In this document: positions 11,735 through 21,342 of the stretch, one piece after another
Numbering within the stretch: the first letter of the stretch is position 1
Layout of the letters: every line of letters starts with the position of its first letter
DNA from: Thiomicrorhabdus aquaedulcis
GTDB lineage: Bacteria > Pseudomonadota > Gammaproteobacteria > Thiomicrospirales > Thiomicrospiraceae
NCBI RefSeq assembly: GCF_004001325.1
Contig: NZ_AP018722.1
Location: 1,984,001 to 2,048,000, forward strand
Length of the DNA stretch: 64,000 nt
Reading direction: 5' to 3'
Position numbers and translations under genes: made by a program
The notes under the pieces: generated by a model
The model's database searches: none
Told to the model about the DNA's origin: nothing
Seen by the model: only the letters and a program-made list of their open reading frames with translations

Positions 11735-11808
11735 TAAAACGTTCCTGCTTTATTTTGGGCGTTGCGCCATTTCATGCCGTTAAACAGAACCGTTTATTTT
11801 TTAAGCCG

Positions 11809-11953
11809 CCTTTGCACGAGTGAAATATCGGCCTAGGCAACCCCTGAGATAATAAACTTGGTTAACATTTTACGACTTACCGTTACACCCTAAGAGAGAC
11901 CTTGCGTTCATTTTTATATCGACCTACGCGTGCGTAAACCATGCATAGGTCTT
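11809..11953. repeat. Degenerate MITE-like element with CTTTGCACG-type ends
   Basis: The left end reads CCTTTGCACGAGTG. The right end, read inward on the other strand, starts AGACCTATGCATGG. A third related stretch (AGAGACCTTGCG) lies inside. These match the better-preserved copies elsewhere in the window. The element fills most of the gap between the chemoreceptor and the PAS-GGDEF gene and has no coding potential. Confidence 0.5.
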
Positions 11954-11957
11954 TACA

Positions 11958-14354
11958 TTAAAACTCGGCCCATTCTTTCTCATTAAGGGCTTTTGCTGGA
12001 GTAGCGGGTTTTGCGGACAAGGCATTTTCTACTTTTTGGGGCATCCGCGCATTAGGCTGAACCCTGGGTTTTGGCGGACTTGCACTCGCAGAAACCGCAG
12101 AATGAGCAGAACGATTAATATGATGAGTCAACGGTATGGCCGCTGGTGCGGTGCGTGACGTTTTAAAGAAGCTCATTTCTTTGCTTAAATTAGTAGACTG
12201 ATCACGCATGTTTTCTGAGGCAGCGGCGGTTTCTTCAACCAGTGCGGCATTTTGCTGGGTAATTTGATCAATGCTCGTTATAGCGTCATGCACCTGATTA
12301 ATGCCTTGCGCTTGCTCGTAGGTTGCTTTTGAAATTTGCTCAATCATGCTGGTGACTTCATCAATTGAAATGGTGATACCCTTTAGAACTTCACCCGATT
12401 GATCTGCTAGCTTTGTCCCTTGTTCGACTTGAGTCACACTTTGACCAATGAGTTTTTTAATGTCTTTGGCGGCTTCTGCCGACTTTTGCGCTAATCCGCG
12501 CACTTCTCCGGCCACTACGGCAAAACCACGACCGTGCTCTCCCGCTCGCGCCGCTTCTACCGCCGCATTAAGTGCCAGCAAATTGGTTTGAAAAGCAATG
12601 CCATCAATCAGCGAAACAATGTCTACAATTTTGTGACTTGATTCCTGAATGGCTTGCATCGCGTCTATGGTTTGACGCATAACAAGCGTGCCATGCTGGG
12701 CTTTTTGCTGAACAGCTCGTGCAACTTCTGACGCCTGATGCGTATTTTGAGTGTTGTTTTGAATCGTTGAGCTCATTTGATCCATCGTGGCGGACGTTTC
12801 TTCCAGCGATGCCGCTTGTTCTTGCACTCGGTCGCTTAAATCGTGCGAACCTTTTAAGACTTCACGCGCGGCACCGTCCACTATAACAGCCGCTTCAACG
12901 GCGACCATAATGGTGCTCTCTAACCGAACAATAGAACTATTAATGGCTTCTTTTAACTCGCCCAGTTCACCATCAAAATTATTTTCTATTTTTTGGGTTA
13001 AGTCGCCCTTAGACATGGCATTAGTTACCCTAATAACATCACCCATAGCCCCTTGAATTGCATCCATCAGCTCATTAATTGAGCCACTAAGATCATGAGC
13101 AACCCCTTCTAACTGCGACACATCAATACGTTCACCTAAATAACCTTGTTGGGCTTTTTTAACGGTACTGCCTACGTTTTCAAGCAGTTGAACCTCTTGC
13201 GTTCTATCACGCCACTCCACCAATGTGGCGGTGCGTATACCCGCACGATTTTTAATGGGCAGTATGGCCAATTCAAAATAATAGCCAGCCACCTCAATAT
13301 TTGCGTTCATAGGCTTATCTAACGCCGCTAACATTGCACGTTGATGCGATGGGTTTTTATGAAAAATGTCTATATTTTGTCCTATTAACTTACTGGCATT
13401 AAAGTTTGGCAAAACCTGTTTAAGCCTGTCTTCTCGACTGGTAAGAAACGTGTGAATATTTTCATTCATATACATAATGTTGTAGTTAGCGTCTGCCATC
13501 ATTACATTACTTTTTAGCTTATCCAGAGCCATCTTAAGCTGCCGAGCTTGATCGAGTTGAAATGCACTTTCTTCAATATTTTCTTGAAAGGCCAAATTGG
13601 CTGAAATCGTCGCATTACGCAATTTTCCGCTGTACGATTCAGGATCGTAAACATGATTAATAAGCGCTTGGCCGCTCGCCATTTTTTGCAACGCGCGCAC
13701 AGCAAACTCATTGGCTCTTTTTAAGCGATAGCCGTAAAGGGTCATGCTGATTACAAGCATAAAAGACAACACCAACAACAAAGTGTCAGACACGCTGGCC
13801 GAAACCATTGACGATACAATCAGGGGAATAAATGAGAATAAAAGGGTTGCAAGACCCAGTTGAAAAGGTGGGCTTATGTGTGCAAATACATTAAGTTTAG
13901 TTTTGTTAATACCGCTGTAAACCTGACCGTGTTTTATCTTAGCCTGACCAGAGGCAATCGCTTGGTAAGCCGCCATGGCCGCTTTTTTTTCAGCGTCGCT
14001 AATCGCTGACCGTATAGACATGTAACCTACAATATTACTGTCTTTATATATGGGAGTAGCGTTTGCTCGTACCCAATAAAAACCACCTGACTTGCATCTA
14101 TTTTTAACAATTTGCGTCCAAGGAACGCCATTTTTTAAATCTGCCCACATATCAGCAAACACGGCTGGGGGAACATCTGGATGTCGAATCATGTTATGCG
14201 GTTGGCCAATGAGTTCGGCGCGCGAATATCCACTCGCGGCTTCAAAAGCATCATTACACTCTGTAATATTTCCAGATAAATCTGTTTTTGAGACCAGAGT
14301 TTGCCCTTCTAACACCACGTATTCTTCATTATTAATTGGTTGATTATTTCGCAT
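11958..14354 (-). CDS. Aer-like methyl-accepting chemotaxis protein
   Basis: 798 residues. An N-terminal Aer-type PAS (about 12-115, with [11 protein letters not shown]) is followed by two membrane helices (about 165-215) and a second PAS-like region (about 275-380, with a YFELAILPI stretch). HAMP-like segments precede the MCP signalling domain, whose hairpin tip sequence [20 protein letters not shown] is intact. The C-terminal tail is Pro/Ala-rich and ends EWAEF, not a classical CheR/CheB pentapeptide. PAS plus MCP suggests energy or redox taxis. I chose the ATG at 14354 (MRNNQ) because GGGGAG lies five bases upstream; an ATG 14 codons earlier has no such site. The kinases it signals through (CheA/CheW) are not in the window. 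Confidence 0.9.
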   Translation of the reverse strand: MRNNQPINNEEYVVLEGQTLVSKTDLSGNITECNDAFEAASGYSRAELIGQPHNMIRHPDVPPAVFADMWADLKNGVPWTQIVKNRCKSGGFYWVRANATPIYKDSNIVGYMSIRSAISDAEKKAAMAAYQAIASGQAKIKHGQVYSGINKTKLNVFAHISPPFQLGLATLLFSFIPLIVSSMVSASVSDTLLLVLSFMLVISMTLYGYRLKRANEFAVRALQKMASGQALINHVYDPESYSGKLRNATISANLAFQENIEESAFQLDQARQLKMALDKLKSNVMMADANYNIMYMNENIHTFLTSREDRLKQVLPNFNASKLIGQNIDIFHKNPSHQRAMLAALDKPMNANIEVAGYYFELAILPIKNRAGIRTATLVEWRDRTQEVQLLENVGSTVKKAQQGYLGERIDVSQLEGVAHDLSGSINELMDAIQGAMGDVIRVTNAMSKGDLTQKIENNFDGELGELKEAINSSIVRLESTIMVAVEAAVIVDGAAREVLKGSHDLSDRVQEQAASLEETSATMDQMSSTIQNNTQNTHQASEVARAVQQKAQHGTLVMRQTIDAMQAIQESSHKIVDIVSLIDGIAFQTNLLALNAAVEAARAGEHGRGFAVVAGEVRGLAQKSAEAAKDIKKLIGQSVTQVEQGTKLADQSGEVLKGITISIDEVTSMIEQISKATYEQAQGINQVHDAITSIDQITQQNAALVEETAAASENMRDQSTNLSKEMSFFKTSRTAPAAIPLTHHINRSAHSAVSASASPPKPRVQPNARMPQKVENALSAKPATPAKALNEKEWAEF

Positions 14355-14535
14355 GCAGGCTCCCCAAACACTAAACGTTAAATTTTGTGAAAACAAATGT
14401 TAACATTCCGTTTTATGGGAACCTTGCTAAACCTTTCAATAATAAGATTCTTTACTTATATGCATGCAGTTTTTTATTTTTTATTTTTTCTGAGGTCTGT
14501 GTTTGAGCGGGGTGCGATAAAAAATGGCTTAAAAC

Positions 14536-15237
14536 TTAAGTCCTCTCATCTGACAATACAATACTGATGGGCAATTGATAACCATGAACACGAATGGACT
14601 TTATTGACTCGGTCTGCCCAGTTAAATGGGTTAACTTATGCCGAAGACGAGAAATCATTACTTCTAGTTGCTTACGACCTTTTTCATCAAAGGTAAACTG
14701 GTTGAGTTCTAATAACTGCCAGTATTCAAGCGTTTGTTCTTCGGCCTGTATAAACGCTTTTAGCACCTTGCTTTCCTTAAAACTAAGCACTTCAACGCTG
14801 TGCTCATCAAAAAATAATTTTTGCTTAATAACATCCAAATAAAGAATCTTTTGAGAGCCTGCATCGCTTAATCCAAGCCGTTTATTAAGGGCTTTTATGG
14901 CTGCTAAAAGTTCTAATGACTCTAATGGCTTCGTTAAATAAAGGTCGGCACCCGATTCGTAACCCTGGACTTTTTTATCAATTGTATCGTGCATGGTTAA
15001 CATAATAATCCCCATGCCCGGACACGCTTGTCGCAATTTTTGCGCTATTTCAAAACCATTCATGCCCGGCAAAGACACATCTAAAATAGCAATCTGCCAG
15101 TGCATGTAGGTTTGATGCACCGCGCACAACGCTTCTGCTGATTCAAAAGCAGAAACTTCATAATCCGCACTTTCCAAACAATTTATTAAGATTTCGCGAA
15201 TTAACAGCTGATCTTCAACAATAAGCACTCTAAGCAT
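14536..15237 (-). CDS. OmpR/PhoB-type response regulator
   Basis: 233 residues. The receiver (about 1-120) starts MLRVLIVEDQ, with phospho-acceptor Asp in AILDVSLPGMNG and Lys in LTKPLES. A winged-helix DNA-binding region follows (about 140-230), with the late VRGYQ-like motif seen as IRVHGYQLPI. The start at 15237 is preceded by GAAGAA and begins the receiver exactly where the family begins. A longer frame from 15324 would translate a MITE-like repeat and is unlikely. This is the only DNA-binding regulator in the sensory block, so it may be the output for one of the neighbouring kinases; no partner is proven. Confidence 0.85.
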   Translation of the reverse strand: MLRVLIVEDQLLIREILINCLESADYEVSAFESAEALCAVHQTYMHWQIAILDVSLPGMNGFEIAQKLRQACPGMGIIMLTMHDTIDKKVQGYESGADLYLTKPLESLELLAAIKALNKRLGLSDAGSQKILYLDVIKQKLFFDEHSVEVLSFKESKVLKAFIQAEEQTLEYWQLLELNQFTFDEKGRKQLEVMISRLRHKLTHLTGQTESIKSIRVHGYQLPISIVLSDERT

Positions 15238-15638
15238 AAAATTCTTCAAATCCAAACAAGGTGCACTCTTTGCACAAATAAAAGCAGCAATATGGCCTTT
15301 TAAAGTCATGTGAATAACACGCAACTCACTGCATTTTTGGCCTTACATCTACTCGTGCATAGGTCTCATCAAGGCAATACAAAAATACTTATTTTAAATT
15401 AAACCATCTAATTTTTAGGGGTATATTTTAAAAAAATACATCAACCTGTTTAAAAATGCGAACCATAAAGATTTTTAGAGTCAATAAACCGGTAAAAAAA
15501 AGCGGTAAAAATAAACCTAATTAAATATAAATACTTATTTAATTTCTTAATAACGCACCAATTACGCTTTTATTTGCTATTATGAAGTTCGCTTTGCCTT
15601 TAAAAGCGCACGCAATATTATGCATTGGAGCAATTACC
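15238..15638. other. Intergenic region, AT-rich, with a MITE-like remnant
   Basis: Non-coding between the divergent response regulator and the comEA-like gene. 15263-15362 resembles the dispersed GAGACCTTTGCA family. The remainder is very AT-rich, including an ATACTTATTT motif at about 15384 and again near 15529, and probably holds both divergent promoters. No promoter could be placed with confidence. Confidence 0.5.
15263..15362. repeat. MITE-like repeat copy
   Basis: The right end, read on the minus strand, starts GAGACCTATGCACGAGT and continues with a GGCCAAAAATG block shared with the well-preserved copy at 24207-24290. The left end carries CTCTTTGCAC. It separates the response regulator from its upstream DNA and creates a spurious N-terminal extension of that reading frame. 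Confidence 0.5.
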
Positions 15639-15929
15639 ATGTTATTAAAAAGTATATTTAAAAGTGGTTTTTTAGTGGCGTTACTGTCAATCAGTAGCGG
15701 TGTTCTAGCCAGTCCCATTAACGTCAATACTGCAACACCGGCTCAAATATCCGAGGCATTAAACGGCATTGGACCGGCTAAGGCCGAGGCAATTTCAGCC
15801 CTTTGCAAAGCAACCCCATGCACCAAACCCGAAGACTTATTAGCGGTAAAAGGCATTGGTGAGAAAACGCTAGAAAAAATTAAAGCCGACCTTTTATTTA
15901 CCGACGCACCTGTAAAAGCCAAGCCTTAA
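15639..15929 (+). CDS. Exported ComEA-like helix-hairpin-helix protein
   Basis: 96 residues. A signal peptide (about 1-24, ending VLASP) is followed by a ComEA-type tandem helix-hairpin-helix region: INVNTATPAQISEALNGIG, then LLAVKGIGEKTLEKI. The two G-I-G hairpins that bind the DNA backbone are present. Proteins of this size are the soluble periplasmic ComEA of Gram-negative bacteria, which ratchets incoming DNA during transformation. GGAG eight bases before the ATG at 15639 decides the start; an in-frame upstream ATG would add a non-signal leader. Two Cys flank a short loop (CKATPC) and could form a disulfide. No other competence gene lies nearby. Similar HhH proteins of unknown role are common, so competence is an inference. 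Confidence 0.8.
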   Translation: MLLKSIFKSGFLVALLSISSGVLASPINVNTATPAQISEALNGIGPAKAEAISALCKATPCTKPEDLLAVKGIGEKTLEKIKADLLFTDAPVKAKP

Positions 15930-15937
15930 ACAATATA

Positions 15938-16018
15938 AAATCTTTGCATGGGTAAGGTGCCGAAAAAATCAGGAGAATTTTAACCATTTTTTTCGAGCCT
16001 TCACGCGTGCAAAGATTT
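15938..16018. repeat. MITE-like repeat copy, 81 nt
   Basis: Arms AAATCTTTGCA and TGCAAAGATTT enclose a core that, on the minus strand, contains AAAAATGGTTAAAATT, matching the core of the copy at 24207-24290. It lies just past the comEA-like stop codon and could act as its terminator hairpin. Confidence 0.6.
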
Positions 16019-16299
16019 AAAAACATTACTAACCTTTAACCAGGCCTGGTCAATCATCAGGCTTGCTATCCAACATTAGCCAAAGCGTCACTCGAGCAAA
16101 AGCATCCTTCGCCCCTCTCTCAAAGCATCCATTAGTAAAAATACTTTATTTGATTTTTAACGCATCTCTTTAATGCCTAAACTGTTAAGCAGCCTCAGTG
16201 AAGCCGATAAACGCAATCTAGCCTTACATCTAATGAACCAAAGCCAAGCGGTCTAAATTTCTTCCAACGCCAAATAAATGTAGGTACAATAATTATTCG
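16019..16299. other. Intergenic region without a recognisable gene
   Basis: Contains one exact ACCAGGCCTGGT (16039-16050) and a short ATG-started frame of 27 codons from 16173. I see no ribosome-binding site or family resemblance for that frame and do not call it. Confidence 0.5.
16039..16050. repeat. Palindrome ACCAGGCCTGGT, copy 2 (intergenic)
   Basis: Exact copy flanked by TTA and CAA, downstream of the comEA-like gene and its repeat. Confidence 0.95.
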
Positions 16300-16569
16300 A
16301 TGAATATACAATATGACGAACAGAAACGGCAAATTACGCTAGAACAGCGCGGCCTTGATTTTGCGGACGCATGGCAAATATTTGAAGGCACTCATTACAC
16401 TCTTGAAGATGATAGACAGAATTATGGCGAACAGCGGCTTATCTCTATCGGGCTGATAAATAAGCGTATGGCTGTTGCGGTATGGACACCCCGAGCCGAA
16501 GATAAATGAATAATCTCACTGAGAAAGGCGAATGATCGTGAACAAGCAAGATTTAAACAATACCTTTGA
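16300..16569 (+). pseudogene. brnT: BrnT-type toxin, interrupted by an in-frame TGA
   Basis: The first 69 codons have BrnT features: an N-terminal YDEQKRQ, then LDFADAWQIFEG, NYGEQRLISIG and AVAVWTP. A TGA at 16507-16509 stops translation. The same frame continues with IISLRKANDREQARFKQYL, the usual BrnT C-terminus (RIISARKA in most members), to a second stop at 16567. One base change would restore an 89-residue protein of normal size. BrnT is a RelE-fold ribonuclease. Its partner antitoxin is also broken, so the module is probably inactive unless both lesions are sequence errors. Confidence 0.75.
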
Positions 16570-16791
16570 TGATGTACCGGAATTAGAGGACGATTTTTTC
16601 AACGTGCCGAACTCAAGGACGGTGAAACGCTGATTAGAGCCGGCAGACCAAAATTAGTCCATCCCAAAGAGAAAGTAACCATTCGCTTTGATGCTGAAGT
16701 CGTCAATTACTTTAAAAGCACTGGCAAAGGCTGGCAAACTCGAATGAATGACGCGCTCAATGAATGGATGAAAGAACACGCCAAAGCCTGA
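16532..16791 (+). pseudogene. brnA: BrnA-type antitoxin, frameshifted
   Basis: The ATG at 16532 overlaps the brnT C-terminus, the usual brnT-brnA arrangement. The frame begins MIVNKQDLNN and ends prematurely. Adding one C near 16603 joins it to ELKDGETLIRAGRP, KEKVTIRFDAEVVNYF, GWQTRMNDALNEWMKEH and a stop at 16791, giving about 86 residues. The second half is the BrnA ribbon-helix-helix region (VTIRFDAEVVNYFK, GWQTRMNDAL). BrnA normally neutralises BrnT and represses the operon. Confidence 0.72.
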
Positions 16792-17200
16792 ACAGAATTT
16801 GCATTGCCTTGGTTCGTTTCCACAAAACGGTGAATGCGAAAATAAACAGGCCAGCTCATTAGATGGTGCGAATTCGCGCCATTACCAACGAAAACCATGA
16901 TGGGAAGTTTTGAGAGTGCTGAGAGACGAAGATAAGTCACTCAATGAATATGTGCAACGACTTTCCAAAGAACATATTACAAAAAAACTTGGGCGAAGAT
17001 ACACCAAATATCATTCATCAAAAAATGGATGACGATGGCCTAGGATATGAAGCAGATGATTTATGGCGCTTAAACGGCGAAATCAAGAGATAAACAAACG
17101 CTGTATTTTGACATAGTGTTATCTAGGCGCTATCTAGAAAATTAACAGGCAAGCTAAAGCCCTAACAAGGTTCAACATACTGTAAATAAAGGATTTTAAA
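16792..17200. other. Decayed intergenic stretch
   Basis: No intact recognisable gene. The bases after brnA contain short fragments in several frames (for example SLNEYVQRLSKEHI around 16935-16980) that look like remains of small accessory genes. One 47-codon frame is listed separately. Confidence 0.45.
16950..17093 (+). CDS. Small unrecognised ORF, possibly a gene remnant
   Basis: 47 codons from ATG to TAA, beginning MCNDFPKN and ending DDLWRLNGEIKR. It is acidic in the middle (QKMDDDGLGYEADD). There is no clear ribosome-binding site and no family recognised. A different frame over its first part reads like a protein fragment, so it may be the tail of a frameshifted gene. It sits among toxin-antitoxin remains. 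Confidence 0.2.
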   Translation: MCNDFPKNILQKNLGEDTPNIIHQKMDDDGLGYEADDLWRLNGEIKR

Positions 17201-17277
17201 TGGTGGGCCCTCACGGACTTGAACCGTGGACCTAACGATTATGAGTCGTGTGCTCTAACCAACTGAGCTAAGGGCCC
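17201..17277 (-). tRNA. tRNA with CAU anticodon, probably tRNA-Ile2 (lysidine type)
   Basis: 77 nt with encoded CCA. The acceptor stem starts GGGCCCT, the D-loop is AGCTCAGTTGGTTAGAGC, the anticodon loop is ACTCATAAT, and the T-arm has GGTTCAAGTCC. The anticodon CAU could be Met or Ile2. The acceptor pair GGGCCC and the D and anticodon stems (CACGA / TCGTT) resemble bacterial tRNA-Ile2, which TilS modifies to read AUA, more than elongator tRNA-Met. It lies downstream of rpoD. Confidence 0.9.
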
Positions 17278-17311
17278 TTATAGAAAGGAGTGTTGCGGTA
17301 AAACTGTAAAA

Positions 17312-17339
17312 CTTAAACAACCAGGCCTGGTTGTTTAAG
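17312..17339 (-). terminator. rpoD terminator-like 28-bp perfect palindrome around ACCAGGCCTGGT
   Basis: Perfect inverted repeat with arms CTTAAACAACCAGG / CCTGGTTGTTTAAG. The 12-bp iterated palindrome (17320-17331) is the exact centre. In the rpoD direction it is followed by TTTTACAGTTTT, so the RNA hairpin could terminate rpoD before the tRNA. Confidence 0.75.
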
Positions 17340-17450
17340 CGGCGCTTATTATAGCGCCTGTTTAATATTTTTTAAATCTTTATGGTCAATATATACGTTT
17401 AAAACTGGCCTAAAATGCGTTTTAAACCAACTTTAAACCACGGGTAATCG

Positions 17451-19238
17451 TTAATCTAAAAAGCTTTTTAAACGCTCGGCACGACTTGGGTGACGCAGTT
17501 TGCGTAATGCCTTGGCTTCAATTTGACGAATACGCTCACGCGTCACATCAAACTGTTTACCTACTTCTTCTAGCGTGTGATCGGTGTTCATGCTTAGGCC
17601 AAAACGCATACGCAATACTTTGGCTTCGCGAGGCGTTAAGGTGTTTAACATTTCACGCACCGTTTCGCTCATGCCTTCGGCATCGGCGGCATCTTGCGGC
17701 GACAATATATTGGAATCTTCAATAAAATCACCCAATGAAGAATCTTCATCGTCCCCGATAGGCGTTTCCATAGAAATCGGTTCTTTGGCGATTTTCATCA
17801 CTTTACGAATCTTGTCCTCGGGCATTTCCATCTCAATCGCCAACTCTTCTGGTGTGGGTTCACGACCCATTTTTTGCAAAAGTTGACGTTGAATACGATT
17901 GAGTTTATTGATGGTTTCAATCATATGCACCGGAATACGGATAGTACGCGCTTGGTCGGCAATGGAGCGCGTAATGGCCTGACGAATCCACCACGTGGCG
18001 TAGGTTGAAAATTTGTAACCACGACGGTATTCAAATTTATCCACCGCTTTCATCAAACCAATGTTACCTTCTTGAATTAAGTCCAAAAACTGCAGGCCAC
18101 GGTTGGTGTATTTTTTGGCAATTGAAATCACCAAACGTAAGTTGGCCTCAATCATTTCACGCTTTGCCACGCGCGCCAAAGTCTCAGCCTTACTCAAATC
18201 TTTATAAATGGATTTGTACAAGGTGATGGGCATTTTTTCAGCTTTAGAAATCATCGCCAAACGCTTTTGAGCACGTTTAATGTCAGAGCGAACCGATTCT
18301 AATTGCTCGGCATGCTTAGGGCTGGCCAACATAAGGCGATCAATCATTTCGTAATCGGTTTCAGAACCTACAAACGCTTCTAAAAACACCGAGCGTGGAA
18401 CTTTAATCTTACGCATGATGATGTCAACAATGACTTTTTCTTGCTCACGAATCGAGGCAATACGCGTTTTAATGGCGCGAATAATGCGAGTTGAAAACGC
18501 GGGCGTAATTTTAGCACCTTGCAAATGCTCAACCACGGCACGACGTTTTTTAACGGCTTTTTCATCCGTTGAGCCATATTTGGCCTCGGCGGCTAAGGCG
18601 GCGTTATTTAATTTTTCAAGCTGGGCTAAGAAGGCCGCTAACTCTTCAGGATTAATACCATCTTCTTTGGGTGCAGCATCGGCATCGGCATCGGGCGATA
18701 ACTCGTCCACGGGCACATCATCCAAATCGCCAGGACGCACAAACCCTTGAACTACGTCGGCGATTTTACCTTCGCCGTCGTCCATTTTGCCAAAGGTATT
18801 TAAAATCGAATCGGTAAAAATAGGGTACAAAGACAAGGCGTTAAGCATGTCACGAATGCCCCATTCGATGCGTTTGGCAATTTCAATTTCGCCCGTACGC
18901 GTCAACAGCTCAACCGAACCCATCTCACGCATGTACATACGCACCGGATCGGTGGTACGACCAAATTCTGCATCCACTTCAGACAAGGCGCTTAAAGCGG
19001 CTTCGGCGGCGGCATCGTCAAACGCTTCGCCATCTTGCGCCAGCAATTCGTCTTCGTCTGGTGGTGTGTCAAACAGCTTAATACCAAAGTCTTTTAATAT
19101 GGTGAGTACTTGACCCAACTGGTCTTCTTCAATGTCATCAGGCAAAACATCATTTACGTCAGCAAAGGTTAGATACCCTAACTCTTTTGCGCGTTCAATC
19201 AAATCCATTAACTGCTGTTTTCTTTCGACTTTTGTCAT
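17451..19238 (-). CDS. rpoD: RNA polymerase primary sigma factor (sigma-70)
   Basis: 595 residues. Region 1.1 is at the N-terminus ([20 protein letters not shown]), and region 1.2 reads [19 protein letters not shown] long acidic non-conserved region follows. Regions 2.1-2.4 are [40 protein letters not shown] and [15 protein letters not shown]; region 3 is [13 protein letters not shown]; region 4.2 is [21 protein letters not shown] five bases upstream supports the ATG at 19238; an upstream in-frame start lacks a site. Order rpsU-yqeY-dnaG-rpoD matches the macromolecular synthesis operon of other Gammaproteobacteria, with yqeY inserted. Confidence 0.97.
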   Translation of the reverse strand: MTKVERKQQLMDLIERAKELGYLTFADVNDVLPDDIEEDQLGQVLTILKDFGIKLFDTPPDEDELLAQDGEAFDDAAAEAALSALSEVDAEFGRTTDPVRMYMREMGSVELLTRTGEIEIAKRIEWGIRDMLNALSLYPIFTDSILNTFGKMDDGEGKIADVVQGFVRPGDLDDVPVDELSPDADADAAPKEDGINPEELAAFLAQLEKLNNAALAAEAKYGSTDEKAVKKRRAVVEHLQGAKITPAFSTRIIRAIKTRIASIREQEKVIVDIIMRKIKVPRSVFLEAFVGSETDYEMIDRLMLASPKHAEQLESVRSDIKRAQKRLAMISKAEKMPITLYKSIYKDLSKAETLARVAKREMIEANLRLVISIAKKYTNRGLQFLDLIQEGNIGLMKAVDKFEYRRGYKFSTYATWWIRQAITRSIADQARTIRIPVHMIETINKLNRIQRQLLQKMGREPTPEELAIEMEMPEDKIRKVMKIAKEPISMETPIGDDEDSSLGDFIEDSNILSPQDAADAEGMSETVREMLNTLTPREAKVLRMRFGLSMNTDHTLEEVGKQFDVTRERIRQIEAKALRKLRHPSRAERLKSFLD

Positions 19239-19411
19239 TTTTGCCTCGATACAAAGAATAAAAACCCAATTTTTGCTTAACAACCACCCTTAAAAAGAGG
19301 GGCTAATGTCAAAAATTCAGAGCCAAGTATTATACTAAATTTAATTTAAACCGTGGGGTTAAATAACCCAACCTAACCTTTTAAAAAGATTAGATTTTTA
19401 GACTGTACGCT

Positions 19412-21268
19412 TTACCAGACCGTGCCAAATACCCAGTACTTTGACCTTGATATTAAGACCTTTTTTAATCTTAACCAGGCCTGGTCATTTATTTTTGTAA
19501 AATGCTGAAGCTTGCGCATTTCATCAACATTCCAGCCAAATTGGCCAATTTTTCGTCCGTCTAAATCCAAGGCCAGTGCTGTTATAGCTACTTCAAACTC
19601 GGCCATTAAAAAGCTTTCATCATTTGGCAGTTCAGACTGTCCAATCAAATTTAGCTCGACCGAATAACCATTTCGCACCATCCAATCGGTAGCCGCCTGA
19701 GCCACAAACTGCTGATGTTTTAAGACTTTTATAACCGCACCCAATACAACATAGTCACGCTCAGGAAGTTTTAAAAGGTCATCGGCGAGTTCATTTGTAA
19801 AAAACTCTGCCCAGTTGGGACGCTTTAGCAAAATTCTGACCAATTTAAGTGACAAAGTAACTAATTTGCTGGCCGACTCACCTGTTGATAATCCAAATTG
19901 AGCACCTGTTTTGGCTGGCTCTTTAAACGTGGCAAAACCCGAACGGACATTCATTTGCTTTTCTAAACGCCACGTGGGCAAATTGACCAATGCAGCAATA
20001 CCTTCCACCAGTAAAAACTGATACAACCCTTGCGCCAACTGCACATAAGGCTGTGCTAAAGACACCAATTGTTGACGACCTTCAATAGAGTGAATAGAAA
20101 AACCGAGCTTGCCTTGCAAGCCTTGCATTAAAAAGGCCGACAAAGATAAGGCACTGGCCGCACGCTGTTCAAACCCGGTTGCACCTTCTTTGCGCACCAC
20201 CGAATCAGGGTCTTCGCCTTGCGGTAAAAACAGAAACTTAACCGACCGGGTTTTTTCCATTAATGGCAAGGCCAACTCTAAAGCCTTCCACGCTGCTTTT
20301 AACCCAGCTGCGTCACCATCAAAGCAAAAAACAATCTCATCTACTTGCCTAAATAACATGTGCAAATGATCAATGGTGGTTGCAGTGCCCAAAGTAGCGA
20401 CGACGTTGCGAATTCCAAATTGCGCTAAGGCCACCACGTCCATATAGCCTTCAACCACCACAATGTGATCAAACTTAACCCGCGATTGGCGCATTTCGTA
20501 CAAGCCGTAAAGCGCATAACTTTTGTGAAAAATAGGTGTTTCAGGTGAGTTTAAATACTTAGGCTGCTCATCGTTCATTACTCGACCACCAAAGGCCACC
20601 ACTCGACCACGACCATCCCTAATAGGAAACATAATGCGATGCCTAAAGCGATCATAAAACTTGTCGGTGTCTTTTTGCACCAATAAACCCACGTCGACCA
20701 ACTGCTGTTTTAATAAGGCATCGGCTTTTAAACCACTCACCAAACTGTCCCAACCAGGCGGAGCAAAGCCAATTACAAATGTTTTGGCAACCTCGGCACT
20801 TAAACCGCGATTTTTTAAATAGGCTTGCGCTTCACTCGCCAACGGATGGTCGCGCAATTGGTGCCGATAAAACTTGGCCGCCAAATGCATGACATCGTAT
20901 AAATCACGTTGTTGCTTTTGTTTAACTTCTTGTGCCTGTTGCTTTCCCGGTGAAAGTTTTTCACGTGGCACTTGCATGCCGTACTGTGCCGCTAAGGACT
21001 CGACTGCCTCTACAAACGAAAGGCCGTCGTACTCCATTAAAAACTTAAGCGCGTCACCACTCGCGCCACACCCAAAGCAGTGATAAAACTGTTTGACCGG
21101 ACTGACGTTAAACGAAGGGGATTTTTCTTGATGAAAAGGGCAGCAGGCTTTGTAGGTGGCACCGGCTTTTTTAAGCGGTACACGCTGATTGATAACCTGC
21201 ACCAAATCGGCTCTAGACAATAATGTCTCTATAAACGAACGCGGAATGGACCCTGTTGCACTTGTCAT
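19412..21268 (-). CDS. dnaG: DNA primase
   Basis: 618 residues. The N-terminal zinc-binding domain shows the CHC2 pattern CCPFHQEKSPSFNV with CFGCGASGD (Cys-His-Cys-Cys). The TOPRIM region contains VVVEGYMDVVAL and FCFDGDAAG with the metal-binding acidic residues. The C-terminal part is the helicase-binding domain, less conserved. It makes RNA primers at the replication fork with DnaB. AAGG seven bases before the ATG at 21268 decides the start over a GTG two codons earlier. The last 20 codons (19412-19480) include an in-frame ACCAGGCCTGGT, so the extreme C-terminus may have been shaped by that repeat. Confidence 0.96.
   Translation of the reverse strand: MTSATGSIPRSFIETLLSRADLVQVINQRVPLKKAGATYKACCPFHQEKSPSFNVSPVKQFYHCFGCGASGDALKFLMEYDGLSFVEAVESLAAQYGMQVPREKLSPGKQQAQEVKQKQQRDLYDVMHLAAKFYRHQLRDHPLASEAQAYLKNRGLSAEVAKTFVIGFAPPGWDSLVSGLKADALLKQQLVDVGLLVQKDTDKFYDRFRHRIMFPIRDGRGRVVAFGGRVMNDEQPKYLNSPETPIFHKSYALYGLYEMRQSRVKFDHIVVVEGYMDVVALAQFGIRNVVATLGTATTIDHLHMLFRQVDEIVFCFDGDAAGLKAAWKALELALPLMEKTRSVKFLFLPQGEDPDSVVRKEGATGFEQRAASALSLSAFLMQGLQGKLGFSIHSIEGRQQLVSLAQPYVQLAQGLYQFLLVEGIAALVNLPTWRLEKQMNVRSGFATFKEPAKTGAQFGLSTGESASKLVTLSLKLVRILLKRPNWAEFFTNELADDLLKLPERDYVVLGAVIKVLKHQQFVAQAATDWMVRNGYSVELNLIGQSELPNDESFLMAEFEVAITALALDLDGRKIGQFGWNVDEMRKLQHFTKINDQAWLRLKKVLISRSKYWVFGTVW
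19474..19485. repeat. Palindrome ACCAGGCCTGGT, copy 4 (coding)
   Basis: Exact copy close to the 3' end of dnaG, encoding D-Q-A-W. Confidence 0.95.
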
Positions 21269-21310
21269 ATTCACACCTTATCCACAGAAAAATACACCGC
21301 CCTTAAACGC

Positions 21311-21342
21311 AAAAAACCCGCCAGTTAAAAACGGACGGGTTT
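21311..21342 (-). terminator. Rho-independent terminator upstream of dnaG
   Basis: On the minus strand an AAACCCGTCCG arm pairs with GGCGGGTTTT across a short loop and runs into TTTTTTGCG. It lies between yqeY and dnaG, so dnaG probably has its own promoter or depends on partial read-through. Confidence 0.75.

Noticed and set aside
15238-15324. Longer N-terminus of the response regulator
   Set aside because: The extra frame runs through a MITE-like repeat and lacks a ribosome-binding site. The receiver begins at 15237 with GAAGAA upstream.
16173-16256. 27-codon ATG frame before brnT
   Set aside because: No ribosome-binding site, no recognised pattern, and too short to support.
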